From positions 50,058,296 through 50,122,295 of the forward strand of contig NW_024609880.1 in the NCBI RefSeq assembly GCF_016920785.2: a stretch of 64,000 bases of DNA. The letters run 5' to 3'. Made by a program: the position numbers and the translations under genes. The notes under the pieces were generated by a model, which saw only the letters and a list, made by a program, of their open reading frames with translations, had not been told where the DNA came from and ran no database searches. Source of the DNA: Ixodes scapularis. Lineage: Eukaryota; Arthropoda; Arachnida; Ixodida; Ixodidae. Within the stretch, counting starts at the first letter, position 1. The number at the start of each line of letters is the position of its first letter. Below, piece by piece: positions 33,288 through 46,236 of this stretch.

Positions 33288-34335
33288 GTACCTAAGTGTT
33301 TGGGCTACTACTAGACCGATAAGAGAGCCCATTCTGACCTAATCATTCTTCGAATTGTATCACTGGTAGAGCGTATAACTGGTAGAGGCATAGATTTCTT
33401 GTCTTTTGCGTAATTACTAATTGGTAAGAAATCGGGGAATGCAGTGCTGGTTTCCCGTGTGTAGCTGTTTTAGTGGCTCTGATTCTAAGCAGAGGCTGCT
33501 ATATCAGTTGAGTATATGGAGTCTTTCTTTACCCGGATAGTCTAGGAGTGAGATAATGCACCTCTGAGATAATGGGCAATGCTCACGGTACAGGCTTACA
33601 ATGAGTCTGCTTATCTCAAGTGCACTCCTTTCAAGAGTAGATCAGCAGAAAGATGCTTTAACCTAGTTTTCTTTGTCTGGCAGAGGTCATGAAGGGCACA
33701 GAATCTCGCTTGCAAAATCCAGCCATTTCCTTCTTGTATATCAGTCGAGTTCTTCATGCTCCTCTGCACAGTATGTAGGTTCAGGGTTTCTTCAGATAAC
33801 ATCTGAACAACTTTTTTTAATTAAGACAGTGAAAATTACAAGCTCCTCGAAACGAGTCTGACGATACATGGCACTCATGTGTCCCATTCTGCAGACGTAA
33901 AAAACACTGTTATGGTATAGCACCTGCTAATGAAAGTGTCATTCGGCATCTAACCATTCATTCATAATGGCCTTTATACTGTGCTGCTTCTCTGCACCCC
34001 TGGCCACCATATGTCACTGCTTCTTATTTATATCAGCATTGTTCAAAAGCCCATACAAGCAGAACACTGGATAGATGTGAAGTTGGTATAACGAAGAAAC
34101 TAGGTGTTAGAAATGACGGAATATGCGGGTGAACTGGTGAACTTTCAACATCTTGAAAACCTGAAACTTGGGAACAATAAACGGGACAACACACACAAGG
34201 GTATGTGTATTGTTCACTTTTCTGTTCTGAAATCTCAGGTTTTCAAGACTTTGAAACTTTATGTGTACCTTCCTTTTTTTTTCTTTTCAAATAAGTTTGT
34301 TCTTGGCATATGATTCATCGAAGTGTTTCTTTAGT

Positions 34336-34700
34336 TGAAAATGTTTCCCGGGAAACATTTTCTCGAGGGTCGCATGTGACGTCACGAGGGTCACCAGTGA
34401 TGTCACTAAAGTCACCAGTGACAACACAAGTGACGTCAGAATGGTCATGAGTGATGTCACAAGGGTCACCAGTGATGTTACGAGGGCCACGAATGACGTC
34501 ACGAGGGCCACCAGTGACGTCCCGTTTAACGTCGTGAGGTTCACCAGTGACGTCATAAAGGTCACCAGTAGCAACACAAGTGCAACACGAAAGTCACAAG
34601 TGAAGTCACCCTCGTGAAATCACACAGGCATACCCTCCCCTCTCCTCCTCAAAAGCTGCGCTCTAATTCGGCATTACAGAGAATTACAGACGTCTTTCAT
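34336..34700 (+). mobile_element. minisatellite MITE, copy C (TGACGTCA array), 5' end missing
   Basis: The right end (CTCAAAAGCTGCGCTCTAATTC at 34650, then GTCTTTCATTTT) is that of the family. The left end is missing: a short hairpin GAAAATGTTTCCCGGGAAACATTTTC at 34336-34362 stands in its place. The array 34363-34620 is built of 'gtcaccagtgacgtcacgag'-like units, so it is rich in the palindrome TGACGTCA (CRE core) and TGATGTCA variants. Confidence 0.7.
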
Positions 34701-34703
34701 TTT

Positions 34704-35008
34704 AGAGCGCAGCTCTTAGGCGCCCGTTTCTGGCTTGAGCGGCATCGCGGTCGGCGTAACTGCGTGGTGCATTATGGGTAAATTTCCCCTCTAAATCTAG
34801 CACAAAAATTTCCTCGCTAAATCTAGCGGGGAATCACAAGGGGGGGGGGGGGGGGGGGTCACGTGACCCCCTCTCCCGGGGTCACGCGACCCTCAGTACC
34901 CTTCCCTATGAACCAACTGGCCCAACTCACCATTTTGTTACCCTTCCCTACTTCTCCTCGAGAGCTGCGCTCTAATTCGGCGTTACTGGGAGTTGTAAAC
35001 AGCTTTCT
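34704..35008 (+). mobile_element. minisatellite MITE, copy D (short)
   Basis: It follows copy C at once. The left end AGAGCGCAGCTCTTAGGCGCC and right end GAGAGCTGCGCTCTAATTCGGCGTTAC.. are intact. The core is short: a 'ctaaatctagc' duplication, G19 at 34840-34858, then one GTCACGTGAC palindrome. Confidence 0.75.
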
Positions 35009-36750
35009 TTTTTTTTTTTCCTGACATTCTTTATTCTAGCCTTGTGTATTTAGAAAATACAGTTTAGTTTGAATTTTCATTTCCAATTAAAAGAGGCATT
35101 GCTGCAGGTCCCCAACAGCTTCCTCACCCTCGAAACTTCCTACAGCTGGACTCAGGCAACAGAGAAAAACAAGAGGAACAGCAAGCGTTCAAACAACTGT
35201 CCAGTGGTGGAAGCTGCACTAGTAGCAGAAAATGTAGAACCTGTGAAGGGTGACAGTTTGCGTGAGAATAGCTTCTGGTATTTTAGTTTCAGGACAATTT
35301 TATTTAGCTAAAATCTAAATTTTAGAGCCTGAGAAACTAATAACAGCCTAAACACCTTCACATACATTTGTTGTACATTACTTGAGTGACATTATAAACA
35401 ATTCCACAGATACCACCAGTGGAGTTCATTGGAATACTATCCAAATCCAGCAAAGGCCAAATGCAAGCAGTATAAACATACATAAAGAAATAATTGTACA
35501 TGCCTGTGTTCCTTCATTCTTTACTTTGCCCCTGTACTTGGGGTGTATCACTTGTGATTCTCCCTTTATGGCCCAGACTATACTTAACATATCGCTGGAG
35601 CAGCAGCATGCAGCTTTTCTGCTTTGGCATTTTTGTTTAGAAGCAGAGATACAAAAAAAACGCAATAGTATACATAAACTGCCAATTCATTGAGACCATC
35701 AGCAGCATTGATTGTGTGAGATGTAAATCTATAGTGATGCTCCTGCAGTTGTGGCCATATTTCTTCATTTTCATATACCAGCTGTGATTCATGCATTGCT
35801 TGCCCTGTCAACCATGCCTGAAATGTTGGTTAAAGTTTCGCCTGCAGCTACAGGCCATACCTCAATAAAGTCATATCAAAAATTTACACTTCCTAAAAAA
35901 AATGTGTGCAAACAAAATTAAATACAAACTAGTGCACCGACAACCAGTGCTTAAAGTCTCCCGCAAGCTGAGGGAGGTCCCTAAAAAAAGGTTGGGGGGA
36001 GGGGGGGGGGGGGGGGGGGGGGAAGGTCTGACGAGATGCACTAGATTACTAGATGCACATAAAATAAACCCCACTGCTGACTCTCCCACTCTGCACCTGC
36101 AACCCTCAGATTGATAATACCCAATTAAATGTTACATCCCCGAAAACAAAGCTATTTACTGAAAGATATATTTATATTTCACTAATACTGGGGCTGTGGA
36201 GGAGGGTCTCAGACCATCCTTTAAAATCAGTGGGGGGTCTGAGACCCCTTGAGACCCCCCAGACTTTAAGCCCTGCCGACAACTGACGTCGTCGCACACT
36301 CTACAGGGCAAGTGGGGCGAGTCAGGGAAAAATCCTGTCCTCGACGTCAATCCTGTCCTCGACGGAAGCACATCTTATAGACTGGAAAGCCTGGTACTAA
36401 TGTTTTAATGCAACTTGCGTTGCCTCCCTGATCATTATATGCTTCATCTCCTCAGGCTCATTGACTCAATGCAGACCACAGTTTCAAAGTCGCTCATTGT
36501 ATTTGTCTTGTTTTCAGCCTGTCGCTCGCCGTACCATTTGCACTGAATAAGCAAATCCCCGAAAGAGGAAGATGGGAAACAACAGTTTTCTTTTATGATT
36601 ATTTTTTTTTCTTGAAGCTAATCTTATCATCCCAACCAATTTGTTTCGACAATCTCTGAATAACGAAAGCGACACTTCGATCCTTGAAGAGCCACAGCTT
36701 GGCCACTCCTGGACTGGAAGTTTAACCGATCTGGGAATGTCTTGTTGCAG

Positions 36751-36891
36751 ACACTGCAACCTTTCTGGTGGTCGAGTTCAGCGAGGTTGAGGCTGTTCGC
36801 TCGCACAACAAAACAGGTGTGGTGATCGATGTGCGTGAGCCCGAAGAGCTGGAAACGGATGGCCGGATCCCGAATTTTCACAACATTCCCC
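36751..36891 (+). CDS. rhodanese-domain protein B, N-terminal domain exon
   Basis: The exon is 141 nt, between CTTGTTGCAG and C|GTAAGT. It reads (D)TATFLVVEFSEVEAVRSHNK, then TGVVIDVREPEELETDGRIP and NFHNIP. DVREPEE and NIP are the family signatures. 'NFHNIP' replaces the usual 'GAxNIP'. It is 21 nt longer than the paralogous exon 28056-28175, all at the 5' side, and its 3' junction phase is identical. Confidence 0.92.
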
Positions 36892-37555
36892 GTAAGTATG
36901 GAGTTGGACCTTTTTGTTTCTGTGTCCGAAATACTTTTTTGGTGAGGCCTTACGGGTACTCATGCAGCCAAATTTTCTGAGTTTGTGCCATTTGTTCAAT
37001 ACTCCATTGCTCTGTGTTCTATGCTTATTGTCAATCTTCTTTTTTTTCGTGCTGAATGTACTCTTTTTAAGAAAATTTGAGTCCACACTTCTAAAGGCTT
37101 TGTATAAGGCCATTCAAGGAAGCCCGAAAAAAGTGTTGCTGTTACAGCATGCACCTCGTCACAACAGGTTGCAACGTTTTCCTCAAATTTGAGAAACATG
37201 GGCATGTATGAGATGTTTAACCGCTTAACAGTTTTTAATTTTCTAGAATTTCTGATCTCCAACTGCTTAATTGTTGTCTTCAGAATCAAATTTGTTGGCT
37301 TTGATATCATATTTCTAGCCACAAATGGAATAGGAGCAAAATTTAAAAAAATTCAATGCTTCCATCTGTTGCCAGAGCCACAAACTAAGCCATAAGCGAG
37401 CCTGGTTAGTCCAAAACGGTTGAGTGCAGGAACCGTGGAAAGCAGACGAGCTATACTCATCCTGAACGGTTCGGGGACGGCTCCACGTTGACAAGTTAGG
37501 CTCGTCCAAAACGGTTAAGGGGTTAAAAAGAGAAAGATATAAATTTCAAACTCCG
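36892..37555 (+). other. rhodanese B intron 2, proximal part
   Basis: AT-rich intron sequence without recognised features up to the Penelope dimer. Confidence 0.45.
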
Positions 37556-37787
37556 GTTGAAATGTGTAGCAAGGCATGTAGTTGGGCTAGTTGGTGGTAC
37601 ATACTGTTTGGAGGGAACAGCGCAAAAAGGACGTAGGACGAGGTTGAAGAAACACACAGACAGGGCGCTGACTTACAACTGAAAGTTTATTGCTCTGAAG
37701 AAAGAGAAATAAACACAGAAAGGAGGAAGGGGAGACAACAAACAAATCAAACCAATAACATGCTGCATCACCCACGCCCACGCTCCG

Positions 37788-38423
37788 TCACACGAACCTG
37801 CCATACTTTCTTACAAAATCCACCTCGTCATTTGCAAGGGCAACCGAAGGAGCGCTCACACACGTCTCAGCTCCGATAGACGCAATAAAAAATGCTTCGT
37901 CTATCTCCCTCGCAGTTTTGTTTTTGTGATGAGACAAAATCTTTATGTCACGAAATGACGCCGTGCAGCCACACCTGTCACAATGAACCGCTAGGTTTCC
38001 TGAGGGCGAGGAACGCAAAGAAAGGGAATGTTCCCTTGCCCTTACGTTTACACAACGCCCGGTTTGACCAATGTACACCCTGCCGCAGGACAGGGGAATC
38101 TGGTACACGACCCCGCTTACACAGGCGACGTACGGGGTGCAATGTTTGACGTCGCACACAACGGAAGGGCGTCCCTCTCCACTAACAGCAGCACAAAGGT
38201 GTGAAAGCTTAGATGGCGCCGAGAAGACGACAGGCACCTCAAACCTACCGGCAACGCGCTTAATTCGGTGGGACAAGGCATGGATATACGGAAGTACGAC
38301 AGGTCTAGTGGATGGCCTTTGTTTTTTCCCAAGACTAGCGTGCCCCCTAAACATCCGAACAAGGGACTCAGCAACACCCCCCCCCAACCGCTGAAAGGAA
38401 GCCCGCAGAGGCAAGCCTATCAA
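37788..38423 (-). pseudogene. Penelope linker + GIY-YIG fragment, minus copy
   Basis: The open frame has LGGGVAESLVRMFRGHA, then RPSTRPVVLPYIHALSHRIK, then the nuclease core VVYQIPLSCGRVYIGQTGRC, the C-x2-C 'CDRCGC' and ENxx-type 'KNKTAREIDEAFFI'. The upstream part (38625-38424) is in another frame, showing one frameshift. The element is 5'-truncated, so it is not autonomous. Confidence 0.85.
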
Positions 38424-38627
38424 CCTGAGTCATAAAACTTGACCCACACCTATGGTGACATGATTTTAACAAAGACGCCCTGAGGCACGACTCAGCAATA
38501 GCCCTTTTCATCAATTTTGAGTGTGCCGAGTCATAAGGAAGTAATCCCTTCTTTGATCTAGGATCATTCATCCTTCTTTGATCTAGGATCATATCTAGGA
38601 TCATCATAGGCCCAGCACACGTCACAT

Positions 38628-39421
38628 GTGTGCTGGGCCTATGATCCTAGATCAAAGAAGGGATTACTTCCTTATGACTCTGCACACTCAAAATTGGTGA
38701 AAAGGGCTATTGCTGGGTCGTGCCTCAGGGCGTCTTTGTTAAAATCATGTCACCATAGGTGTGGGTCAAGTTTTATGACTCAGGTTGATAGGCTTGCCTC
38801 TGCGGGCTTCCCTTCGGCGGTTCTGGGGGGTGTTGCTGAGTCCCTTGTTCGGATGTTTAGGGGGCACGCTATTCCTGGGAAAAAACAAAGGCCGTCCACT
38901 AGACCTGTCATACTTCCGTATATTCATGCCTTGTCCCACCGAATTAAGCGCGTTGCCGGTAGGTTTGAGGTGCCTGTCGTCTTCTCGGCGCCATCTAAGC
39001 TTTCACACCTTTGTGCTGCTGTTAGTAGAGAGGGGGACGCCCTTCCGTTGTGTGCGACGTCAAACATCGCACCCCGTACGTCGCCTGTGTAAGCGGGGTC
39101 GTGTACCAGATTCCCCTGTCCTGCGGCAGGGTGTATATTGGTTAAACCAGGCGTTGTGTAAACGTAAGGGCAAGGAAACATTCCCTTTCTTTGCGTTCCT
39201 CGCCCTCAGGAAACCTAGCGGTTCATTGTGACAGGTGTGGCTGCACGGCGTTATTTCGTGACATAAAGATTTTGTCTCATCACAAAAACAAAACTGCGAG
39301 GGAGATAGACAAAGCGTTTTTTATTGCGTCTATCGGAGCTGACACGTGTGTGAGCGCTCCTTCGGTTGCCCTTGCAAATGACGAGGTGGATTTTGTAAGA
39401 AAGTGTGGCAGGTTCGTGTGA
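38628..39421 (+). pseudogene. Penelope linker + GIY-YIG fragment, plus copy
   Basis: Frame 38628-39092 covers the linker up to just before the VVYQI strand. The rest of the nuclease domain is in other frames, finishing at 39191-39421 (SGNLAVHCDRCGCTALF..). At least two frameshifts separate it from the minus copy, so this arm has decayed more. Confidence 0.8.
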
Positions 39422-41382
39422 CGGAGCGTGGGCGTGGGTGATGCAGCACGTTATTGGTTTGATTTGTTTGTTGTCTCCCCTTCCTCCTTTCTGTGTTTAT
39501 TTCTCTTTCTTCAGAGCAATAAACTTTCAGTTGTAAGTCAGCGCCCTGTCGGTGTGTTTCTTCGACCTCGTCCTATGTCCTTTTTGCGCTGTTCCCTCCA
39601 AACAGTTGAAATGTGTAGTTGCTATGTTTGGAATCTATCAAAGATTTGTTCGGTACTGTTGGAAGCACGACTAACAGCAGCCATAACTAATAGCTTGTGT
39701 GACATGGGTTGAGAGTTCCGAAGATAGGGTCAAACTTCTTGAAGGTTATGTTAAAGATGGCTAACTGCATAAGATTATTATCGTCAAGGTGCCACCATGA
39801 GCTAAATATTTCACCCTTTTACATACAGGTATGTTTAAATGTTTTTCTCACACCATTCAAATTTAGAACTCATTGCCTGGTAACATTCATGCATTTATTT
39901 ATTTGTGCCCTTAGGGCCCAGAGGAATTACAGAAAGGGTAAAATAAAAAGTAAAAAAGTAAACAAAACAAGAAAATCATAAAACAGGTCCTAGTAATCAA
40001 GTTACAGCATTTTTAAGATCAACAAGATTAAGAATTCTGGCAATGGATATGGAAAGGTGATTCCAGAGTGTACGTATTAATGTGACACTGTGAAATTTCG
40101 ACTTTATGTAGATGATAGTTGTCTCTATCTTCAGAACAATTTTTGACTGTCATTTGTTGATCTTGTTTGTTTAACATTGTCCGTTTCTTGTGTACCTTTT
40201 TCTCCTGCAATAACCTTATGGGGCTAATGATAGATGTATAAATGAAAACATACATATAGCTTGGACAAGTGCATCATTTGGTTGACCTGTTAAAAGGAAC
40301 ACCATTGCACTCTTTACTGCCAAGGCAATTTCTGCCTCCAGTGTGTAGCGTTATTGATGCCAGATTTCAGTGGGTCACCTTTAGGTCTGCTATCATTTTT
40401 GGCCTGTTCCCAATTTTCGCAAGAAATTCTAATCCTTAGAAACCTGTTGGCACGCTTACACAAACATAATTGCTAAATTTGTGTTGTTTTTGTTGTTTTC
40501 TGTTTGTTTGTTTTTTGTGCGTCTGCAATTGTTACGCAATCCAATGAAGGAAGCGAAGTGACCGGCCAATTGGCTCTTAGCCAACTACATGTTTACAATT
40601 TAGAATTGTTTTTGACCAGGTTGCAATTGGTTAAGAGAGGAAACAGGCAATCTTATTTGTTTAAATTGCTCTCTAGGAGAGGTAGAGAAAGTGGCGTGAG
40701 CGATCTCCATTGGTGCCTCCAGAGCAGAACTAGGCGTCAAAGAGTGAAATTGTGAGCTTATGCCACTTCTATGTCATACACACGACTTATGGGGGTCCTG
40801 CATGGATGCGGTGTATGCAGTGACTGGGTGAAACCCACCCAACGAAGCTATGTAGTCCACCCTTGCAAGTTTCAGTGTGCCATATTTTTCGGACTATATT
40901 CTGCACACTATACATGTTTAAAAGTTTAAATTTTACCTAGTGTGGGCTATACAAGTATTTGTTTTTTCCTAAATCTTTCACTGTGATAATACAGGAAAGA
41001 TTTTATTAATAACAGAGTATATTAATGTTTATTTATGTATGATGCAAGCTTTGTGTGCCAATACAGCAGGAATTTGTCAATCTATGCTGTGTATTATAAT
41101 TGTTAAGTTCGGATTGGGCATTGAGTGCAGACTATAGACATATTTTACAAGGGCACTGCCATCTTGAAATATCGTCACTTCCAGTATGGGCGAAAACATT
41201 GTTTTATTGTCGCCACGCCAATAGAATACATTTAGGACATAAGCGTAACCGTCACCCATTTTCGGTTTGTCTTCCCTTTATTTTTTTACTATTGGCATGT
41301 TGAAATGTTTTATTATTTTTTCATCGGCCTTACTGGATATGCTTACCAGGTAGCTGAGGACAAGAGTAAGGGTAAAAGGTCT

Positions 41383-41563
41383 ATACACGTTTGCAAGTCT
41401 GGCTTCAGGGCTCCGCCATCTTGTTCAGTTGGGGTGCACTGAGCGCTTCATAATCCGATTACATAGCCTTGCTAAGGTGTTGTAATCGGATTATGGCCAC
41501 ACCCAAGTGCACCCCAACTGAGCAAGATGGCGGTGCTCTGAGACCAAACTTGCAACATGTATA
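41383..41563. repeat. fold-back MITE, 181 bp
   Basis: The left arm TATACACGTTTGCAAG.., 'ccgccatcttgttcagttgg' and 'ataatccgattaca' mirrors the right arm 'tgtaatcggattat', 'ccaactgagcaagatggcgg' and ..CTTGCAACATGTATA. The loop is about 25 bp. The TA tips are compatible with a Tc1/mariner-like target. Confidence 0.8.
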
Positions 41564-43407
41564 GTCCGGATAATATGGTAATTTTAAAATGTATGAATTT
41601 TTAAAATGCCACTGTTTAATTCCAGTACGCCCTTGTTCTAAATGTGTTTGTTGTTTAATTCACGGTTGTATTTCAAGAAACCTGCTGTACCAGCAGAAAA
41701 GTGGGGAAGAAGTCAAACTGCCCCCTCACCCTCCCCTTTCCCCTCCCCAAAGCCAAAAAAGCCTGGGGATTACAATAAGTTTGGCAAAAGACCTTTGGAC
41801 AGATTCAAGGGCATTGTAGGGATTTGCAATGGTTGTAAAAACAAGCTGGCAATAAGTACAACAAAAGCATATTTACAGATGTTAGACTTAAAAATTATGC
41901 AGCACCCCTACAGCACCCCTGTGTATTGTCGTGGGAAAGGTTTCCGACACCTTCTCATTCAATGTCCATGCAAATTTACACTGGCTGGAGTTTTGCTTGA
42001 TCATGTAATCCTTTAATCTGCTGCATTAGCTGTGCTCTATAACTTTCCTGGGGCATTTTAGAAAAAGTGAAGAGAGCTCAGGAGGTACAGTGGTGTGCTC
42101 AACTGTTGAAGGGGCACTCCAACAATTTTTTGAGGTGCCCCAACTAACTATATTTTCTGAGTCCCCGGCATTTACCGTTTTTTGTATAAACTATTTAGTA
42201 TTGCAAAATTCATGAGAGTTATGGTGAAATCAGCAAATGAAAATGTTGCAAAAATCAACATTCAAACATAACCACACTTTTTGGTGCTGTCACAGCAGTG
42301 AAAGGCAGGCTTGCCGGTTGGACAAGCTGTCTAAAAAATAGAGTATGCCAAACATTTGTTTCCTGCTGCTGTGCTGGTGCTGGAGCAAACTTCCAAAGCA
42401 TTCATTTGATGCCATAAAACTGCTTGTCATCATTTGGGAACAAAATCTACAGTCCAAGGAGTGAACCAATGCCTTCCACTGGCTTCACTTTTTTGTTGTT
42501 GCCAATAGAAACTTTTAGTTTGAAAAACATGGTTAGTACCAAAATAGTAAATTCCATAACTTCGCAAGAAAAAAATGTTCAAGGCACACCTAAGCACTTG
42601 TTATGAGTTGTGAATGCGAAAGCATGCAAGTTGCTCGTCCTTTCCCTTTTTCATCTGCTGCATACTTTTCGTTGCCGGTCAGCACGCGTGCTCCCCTGGG
42701 CACGCTGACCTTGGACGCTCCGTGTTAATGGCGCGCTGATGGACACGCAACGCCATGGGGTGAGCGGTCGTGGAAACTTACGAGCGCAGCGGCCAATGCG
42801 AGCCTCGTCGACGCACGCCAGCCAATGGAATTGAAGGCGAAATCCTTCAGCTTTACTTTGCTCCTTTGGGATCGGGGAAACTAGGTGCAGTTTTTGCGCT
42901 TCAAACTGATGTCAGCTCGCTCTATGGGACAGTTAATGCATTAAAACTATTTTGATTCAATATTTGGGATACCATTTCAGTCATGTTCGTTGCTGTGTTT
43001 AGCTAATTTTCAGGCGAATCGGGGACCACAAAGATATCGCTGGAGGACCCTTTTAGATATAGCACGCGAGCGGTGACTGGAACTGATATTATCGCTACCC
43101 AATGATGAAAACGACGATGCTGCAGAAACAAAGAGGCTCTTCACAAGACGGTTGCCGCTCCCCAATACATGTTGCTTTTTGTTTGTTTGTTTTTTGTCGT
43201 CTTTACGTTCAATTTTTTTTTTGCTACCCGCTTTAGTGTCTTTGTACAACTGCATTGCTGATATCATCCTTGATATGCTGGTGTGAACCACAGAAGAAGG
43301 TTCTTTATGTTTGGCACATTAAAAGCATGCTATAAATGTACAATGTTACCTGTTAAAAACAAACTTCGTGCAAACACATTAAAAAGAAAAAGTGAAGATT
43401 TTTTTTA

Positions 43408-44174
43408 CAGTAGATCTTTGTTACTTTATACTCCAGGAAGCCACAAATATTGTTTGAATTATCAGAAGTTTGAATTATAAAAACATTATTCTAAATATGC
43501 AAGATAAAATCATGATTTGCCATATGAATGGCTACACATACAGAGCAGATATTTGATTTCTTCTGCATAGGCCTATTGACCATAAGCAGGTATGCCACAC
43601 ATAAAACATTTGTGAAATGTATGACATAAGTTAATTTATCTCAAAATTGTTGTTTATAGTGGATTGTTTAGACAGTGTATGACAACTCAAAAGAAAATTA
43701 AGTTTGTTCATCAGGCCAAGAAATTATCTAATGTGGACCTTTAGGCAGAAGGTACATGAGTGAGGAAAACGAGTACTGCACGGCAGTTTTTATAGCAACT
43801 TGTGCGGACGCTGTGAAGAGGACCTATGCCATGCCGCCACATCACAGCGTCCGTGCAAGTTGCTGTGAAAATTTCCGCGCCCTGCTTGAGTCCCGTTGAG
43901 TGCGCTGCTCACCGAGCACCGGTGCAGTGCGGAGAAGCGACACCCATGGAAGCAAGCTCCGTGGCTGTTGCCTCTCTGCAGTGCACTGGTGCTTGGAAAG
44001 AAGCACACTCAACGGAGCCACGAGAACAAAAAGTATGAATTACACGAAAACGCCGTTCGGATTAAGCAGCTTATGAATACATTAAGAACATAGCGGGACA
44101 ACCAAAATTTTGAAAGTGGTTTAAATTAAACAGAAGTATGAAATATCCAAATTTGAATTATCGCAAACTTACTG
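43408..44174. mobile_element. pogo/Tigger-like element, degenerate
   Basis: The tips are CAGTAGATCTTTG (left) and, inverted, CAGTAAGTTTGCG (right), each flanked by TA (43406-43407, 44175-44176). Next to both tips are 'gtttgaatta' words, the signature of this MITE type. A second fold-back, 'agcaacttg(t/c).cggacgctgtga' plus 'gttgagtgcgctgctcaccgag', is nested at about 43793-44025. No transposase. Confidence 0.5.
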
Positions 44175-44975
44175 TATGTTGTCTTCTAAGCAAACATTGG
44201 TTATCACGTCCATACAGGGAGCGCAACGCTAAAAAAGGACATAGGTGTGAGATGCCAGACTGCGCCAGCAGATGATGCAGTCAGTCACTCTGGTCGATGC
44301 TCGCAGGTTATATCTAACAATTGAGAACACTGAACTATGTGTGACACTGTTAGGGCATCGGTGGCACTTTTTTGCGCTTCGAAAGAGTGTGTTGGCAGGC
44401 GTCAAATATTACCATTTAGGTTGGTGCACCAAGTGAGCACTCACACACGACCGGTTTCAATAACGGACCTTCGATTCTAAGAGACAACCGGCAGTCACTT
44501 GTTCGCGCTAACAGTGTCGCGCCATGTACGTCGCTTCGGGGTGCTGAAGCGCATGGACGCTCATAGCTTCGACCACTAAGGAAGAAGAGGGGGGTGTCTG
44601 AAGGACGACACCTCGCTACGAAGCGAGTCTGGTTTGCTCGCATTTTTGGCAAACCCCATGAGATGGCACATCGTGCAAGAGCCACTCGCCGAGCGGTCCT
44701 TATTTGTGCACATCTTTACAACGCTGCGTAGCATGCTACCATGCCTGCGTGTGAGCTCCGAATAGATGGTGCTTCTGCCAGTTGATGCTCGGAACCCGAG
44801 CAAACTTTCGCCGCTTTGGCTGGCCTTTCTCAGTCACGTCTCTCTTCCTCCATTGTAGCTTTGACTGCACCGCCTCAAAAAGTTGTCCTGGAGAATAGCT
44901 CCACACGGGAGTGGCTCATTGTGACGGGACACTTCTCATTTACTGTTGGCATCCACCTCGTTACTATACTCGGGT

Positions 44976-46218
44976 AGTCATTCAATTACAGTAATTGAAT
45001 TACTGTAATTTAATTACTTTTTTTGTAATTGTAATTAAGTAATTTTGGACAAAATGAATTGCAATTTAATTACTTTTAGTGTCAGTAATTCCAAAATTTC
45101 AGGCACAATTACAATTACTTTTGCAAAACTTTGCGGTGCCGACGGAACCTCTCTAAAAGACTGAGCGCTTGCACAAGCGGCCTAGCTCTCGGTGAAACAC
45201 TCGCACAAAGAAACTCACTCACACACGCACAACATAAATAGCGTCGCATTGTTTGTTGTTTACACTGCAAGCTGAGGGGCAATCCTCTTTGGAGCCTACC
45301 TCAACGGCGACGTGTTGCGCCATTTGCTGTGCGAGCATAAAACAATAGCGTAAACATGCCAAAATATTGAAAGAAAAAAAATTTAGCTTCAGCTTTTTTT
45401 CTAGGAATTTTTAATCGTCTATGAAGTTCTTTTTTTTTTTTGCCAGTTTTTTACGTCCCTCTTCTAGTACTGTCACATATTTGTATCTTTGTATTATTTT
45501 CAAGTTTATTTCCTGCTGGTTTTTCTTCATATACTTTTTGCATAAGCATTTTGGAGACTGACCTCGCACCTGTGAATGTTGTTACAAATGATTCGGGAGT
45601 CCCAATTCGGTTCTTATATATTTCTGAGCCACTATAATTTCAACTCAATGTAAATGATTGACAGTACTATGATGTTTGTATGTGAATGTGGTCGTATTAG
45701 GCAGATGTGGATTTTAGTTTTATACCAAAGCTTGTAAAATATTCATATATGACTAATCGTTGCATTTTTATTTGCCGGGCTAACAAACCTTTGTCAACCC
45801 AATTTTTCCTATAGCGATCTGGCGTCTTCCAGCATGCGAACTAATTAATTATTATGTAGAAAAATAAAAGAGATGTTAACACTTAATTGCCTCAAACTGT
45901 CAAGTTCCATCATGAATTTAACAAAATTCATAAAAGGAAAGTATGATATGTGGCATTTATGCAGCGATGCTTAAGCCTCCTCAAACATTGGGGCAAGGAA
46001 TGAACAAATAGGTTTCATTCTATACAACCCAAATTAAAGTTACATAGCCCAAGTCTGGTCTCTCTCAAAAATAAGTAATTATAAAGTAATTGCATTACTT
46101 TTTAAAAGTAATTTGTAGTTGTAAGAATTACTTTTCAAGTAGTAGTAATTGGAATTGCAGTTAAACTACTTTTGAAGCAAGGCAATTGTAATAAATTACA
46201 TTTTGAAAGTAATTTACC
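44976..46218. mobile_element. hAT-like element with AATTAC repeats
   Basis: The sequence between 'gggtagtcattcaattac' (left) and its inverse 'gtaatttaccc' (right) is packed at both ends with TAATTAC/GTAATT words in both orientations. This is the subterminal repeat pattern of several hAT families (compare 12931-13832). No clear 8-bp duplication or transposase was found, so the boundaries are approximate. The right end is only about 18 bp from the acceptor of rhodanese B exon 3. Confidence 0.6.
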
Positions 46219-46236
46219 CATGTTTGCTCGTTACAG

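Larger units (their letters stand above)
33288..36750 (+). other. rhodanese B intron 1
   Basis: This 3.46-kb intron contains the minisatellite MITE copies C and D (34336-35008), a G22 tract at 36001-36022 and AT-rich sequence. A short motif 'tctgagacccc' is repeated in inverted form at 36207-36256. No other exon was recognised. Confidence 0.6.
37570..39604. mobile_element. Penelope-like element, head-to-head inverted dimer 2
   Basis: Two copies of a second Penelope family are arranged tail-out: the minus copy at 37570 to about 38620 and the plus copy at about 38628-39604. They meet in the palindrome GCCCAGCACAC..GTGTGCTGGGC (38610-38637). A 14-bp direct repeat GTTGAAATGTGTAG flanks the unit (37556-37569, 39605-39618). 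Both copies encode the linker downstream of RT and the GIY-YIG domain (VVYQIPLSCGRVYIGQTGRC), with no RT. The minus copy again has about 45 bp more 3' sequence ('ccaccaactagcccaactac' on the minus strand). It lies in intron 2 of rhodanese B. Confidence 0.92.
39619..44975 (+). other. rhodanese B intron 2, central part
   Basis: No host exon was found. It contains a fold-back at 41383-41563, a pogo-like element at 43408-44174 and T/A-rich unique sequence. A short inverted pair 'ggggcactccaaca' / 'gaggtgcccc' lies at 42112-42146. Confidence 0.5.

Noticed and set aside
23554..39604. CRISPR array or phage-like inverted structures
   Set aside because: The inverted arms encode GIY-YIG domains of Penelope elements; no short regularly spaced repeats occur anywhere in this eukaryotic window.
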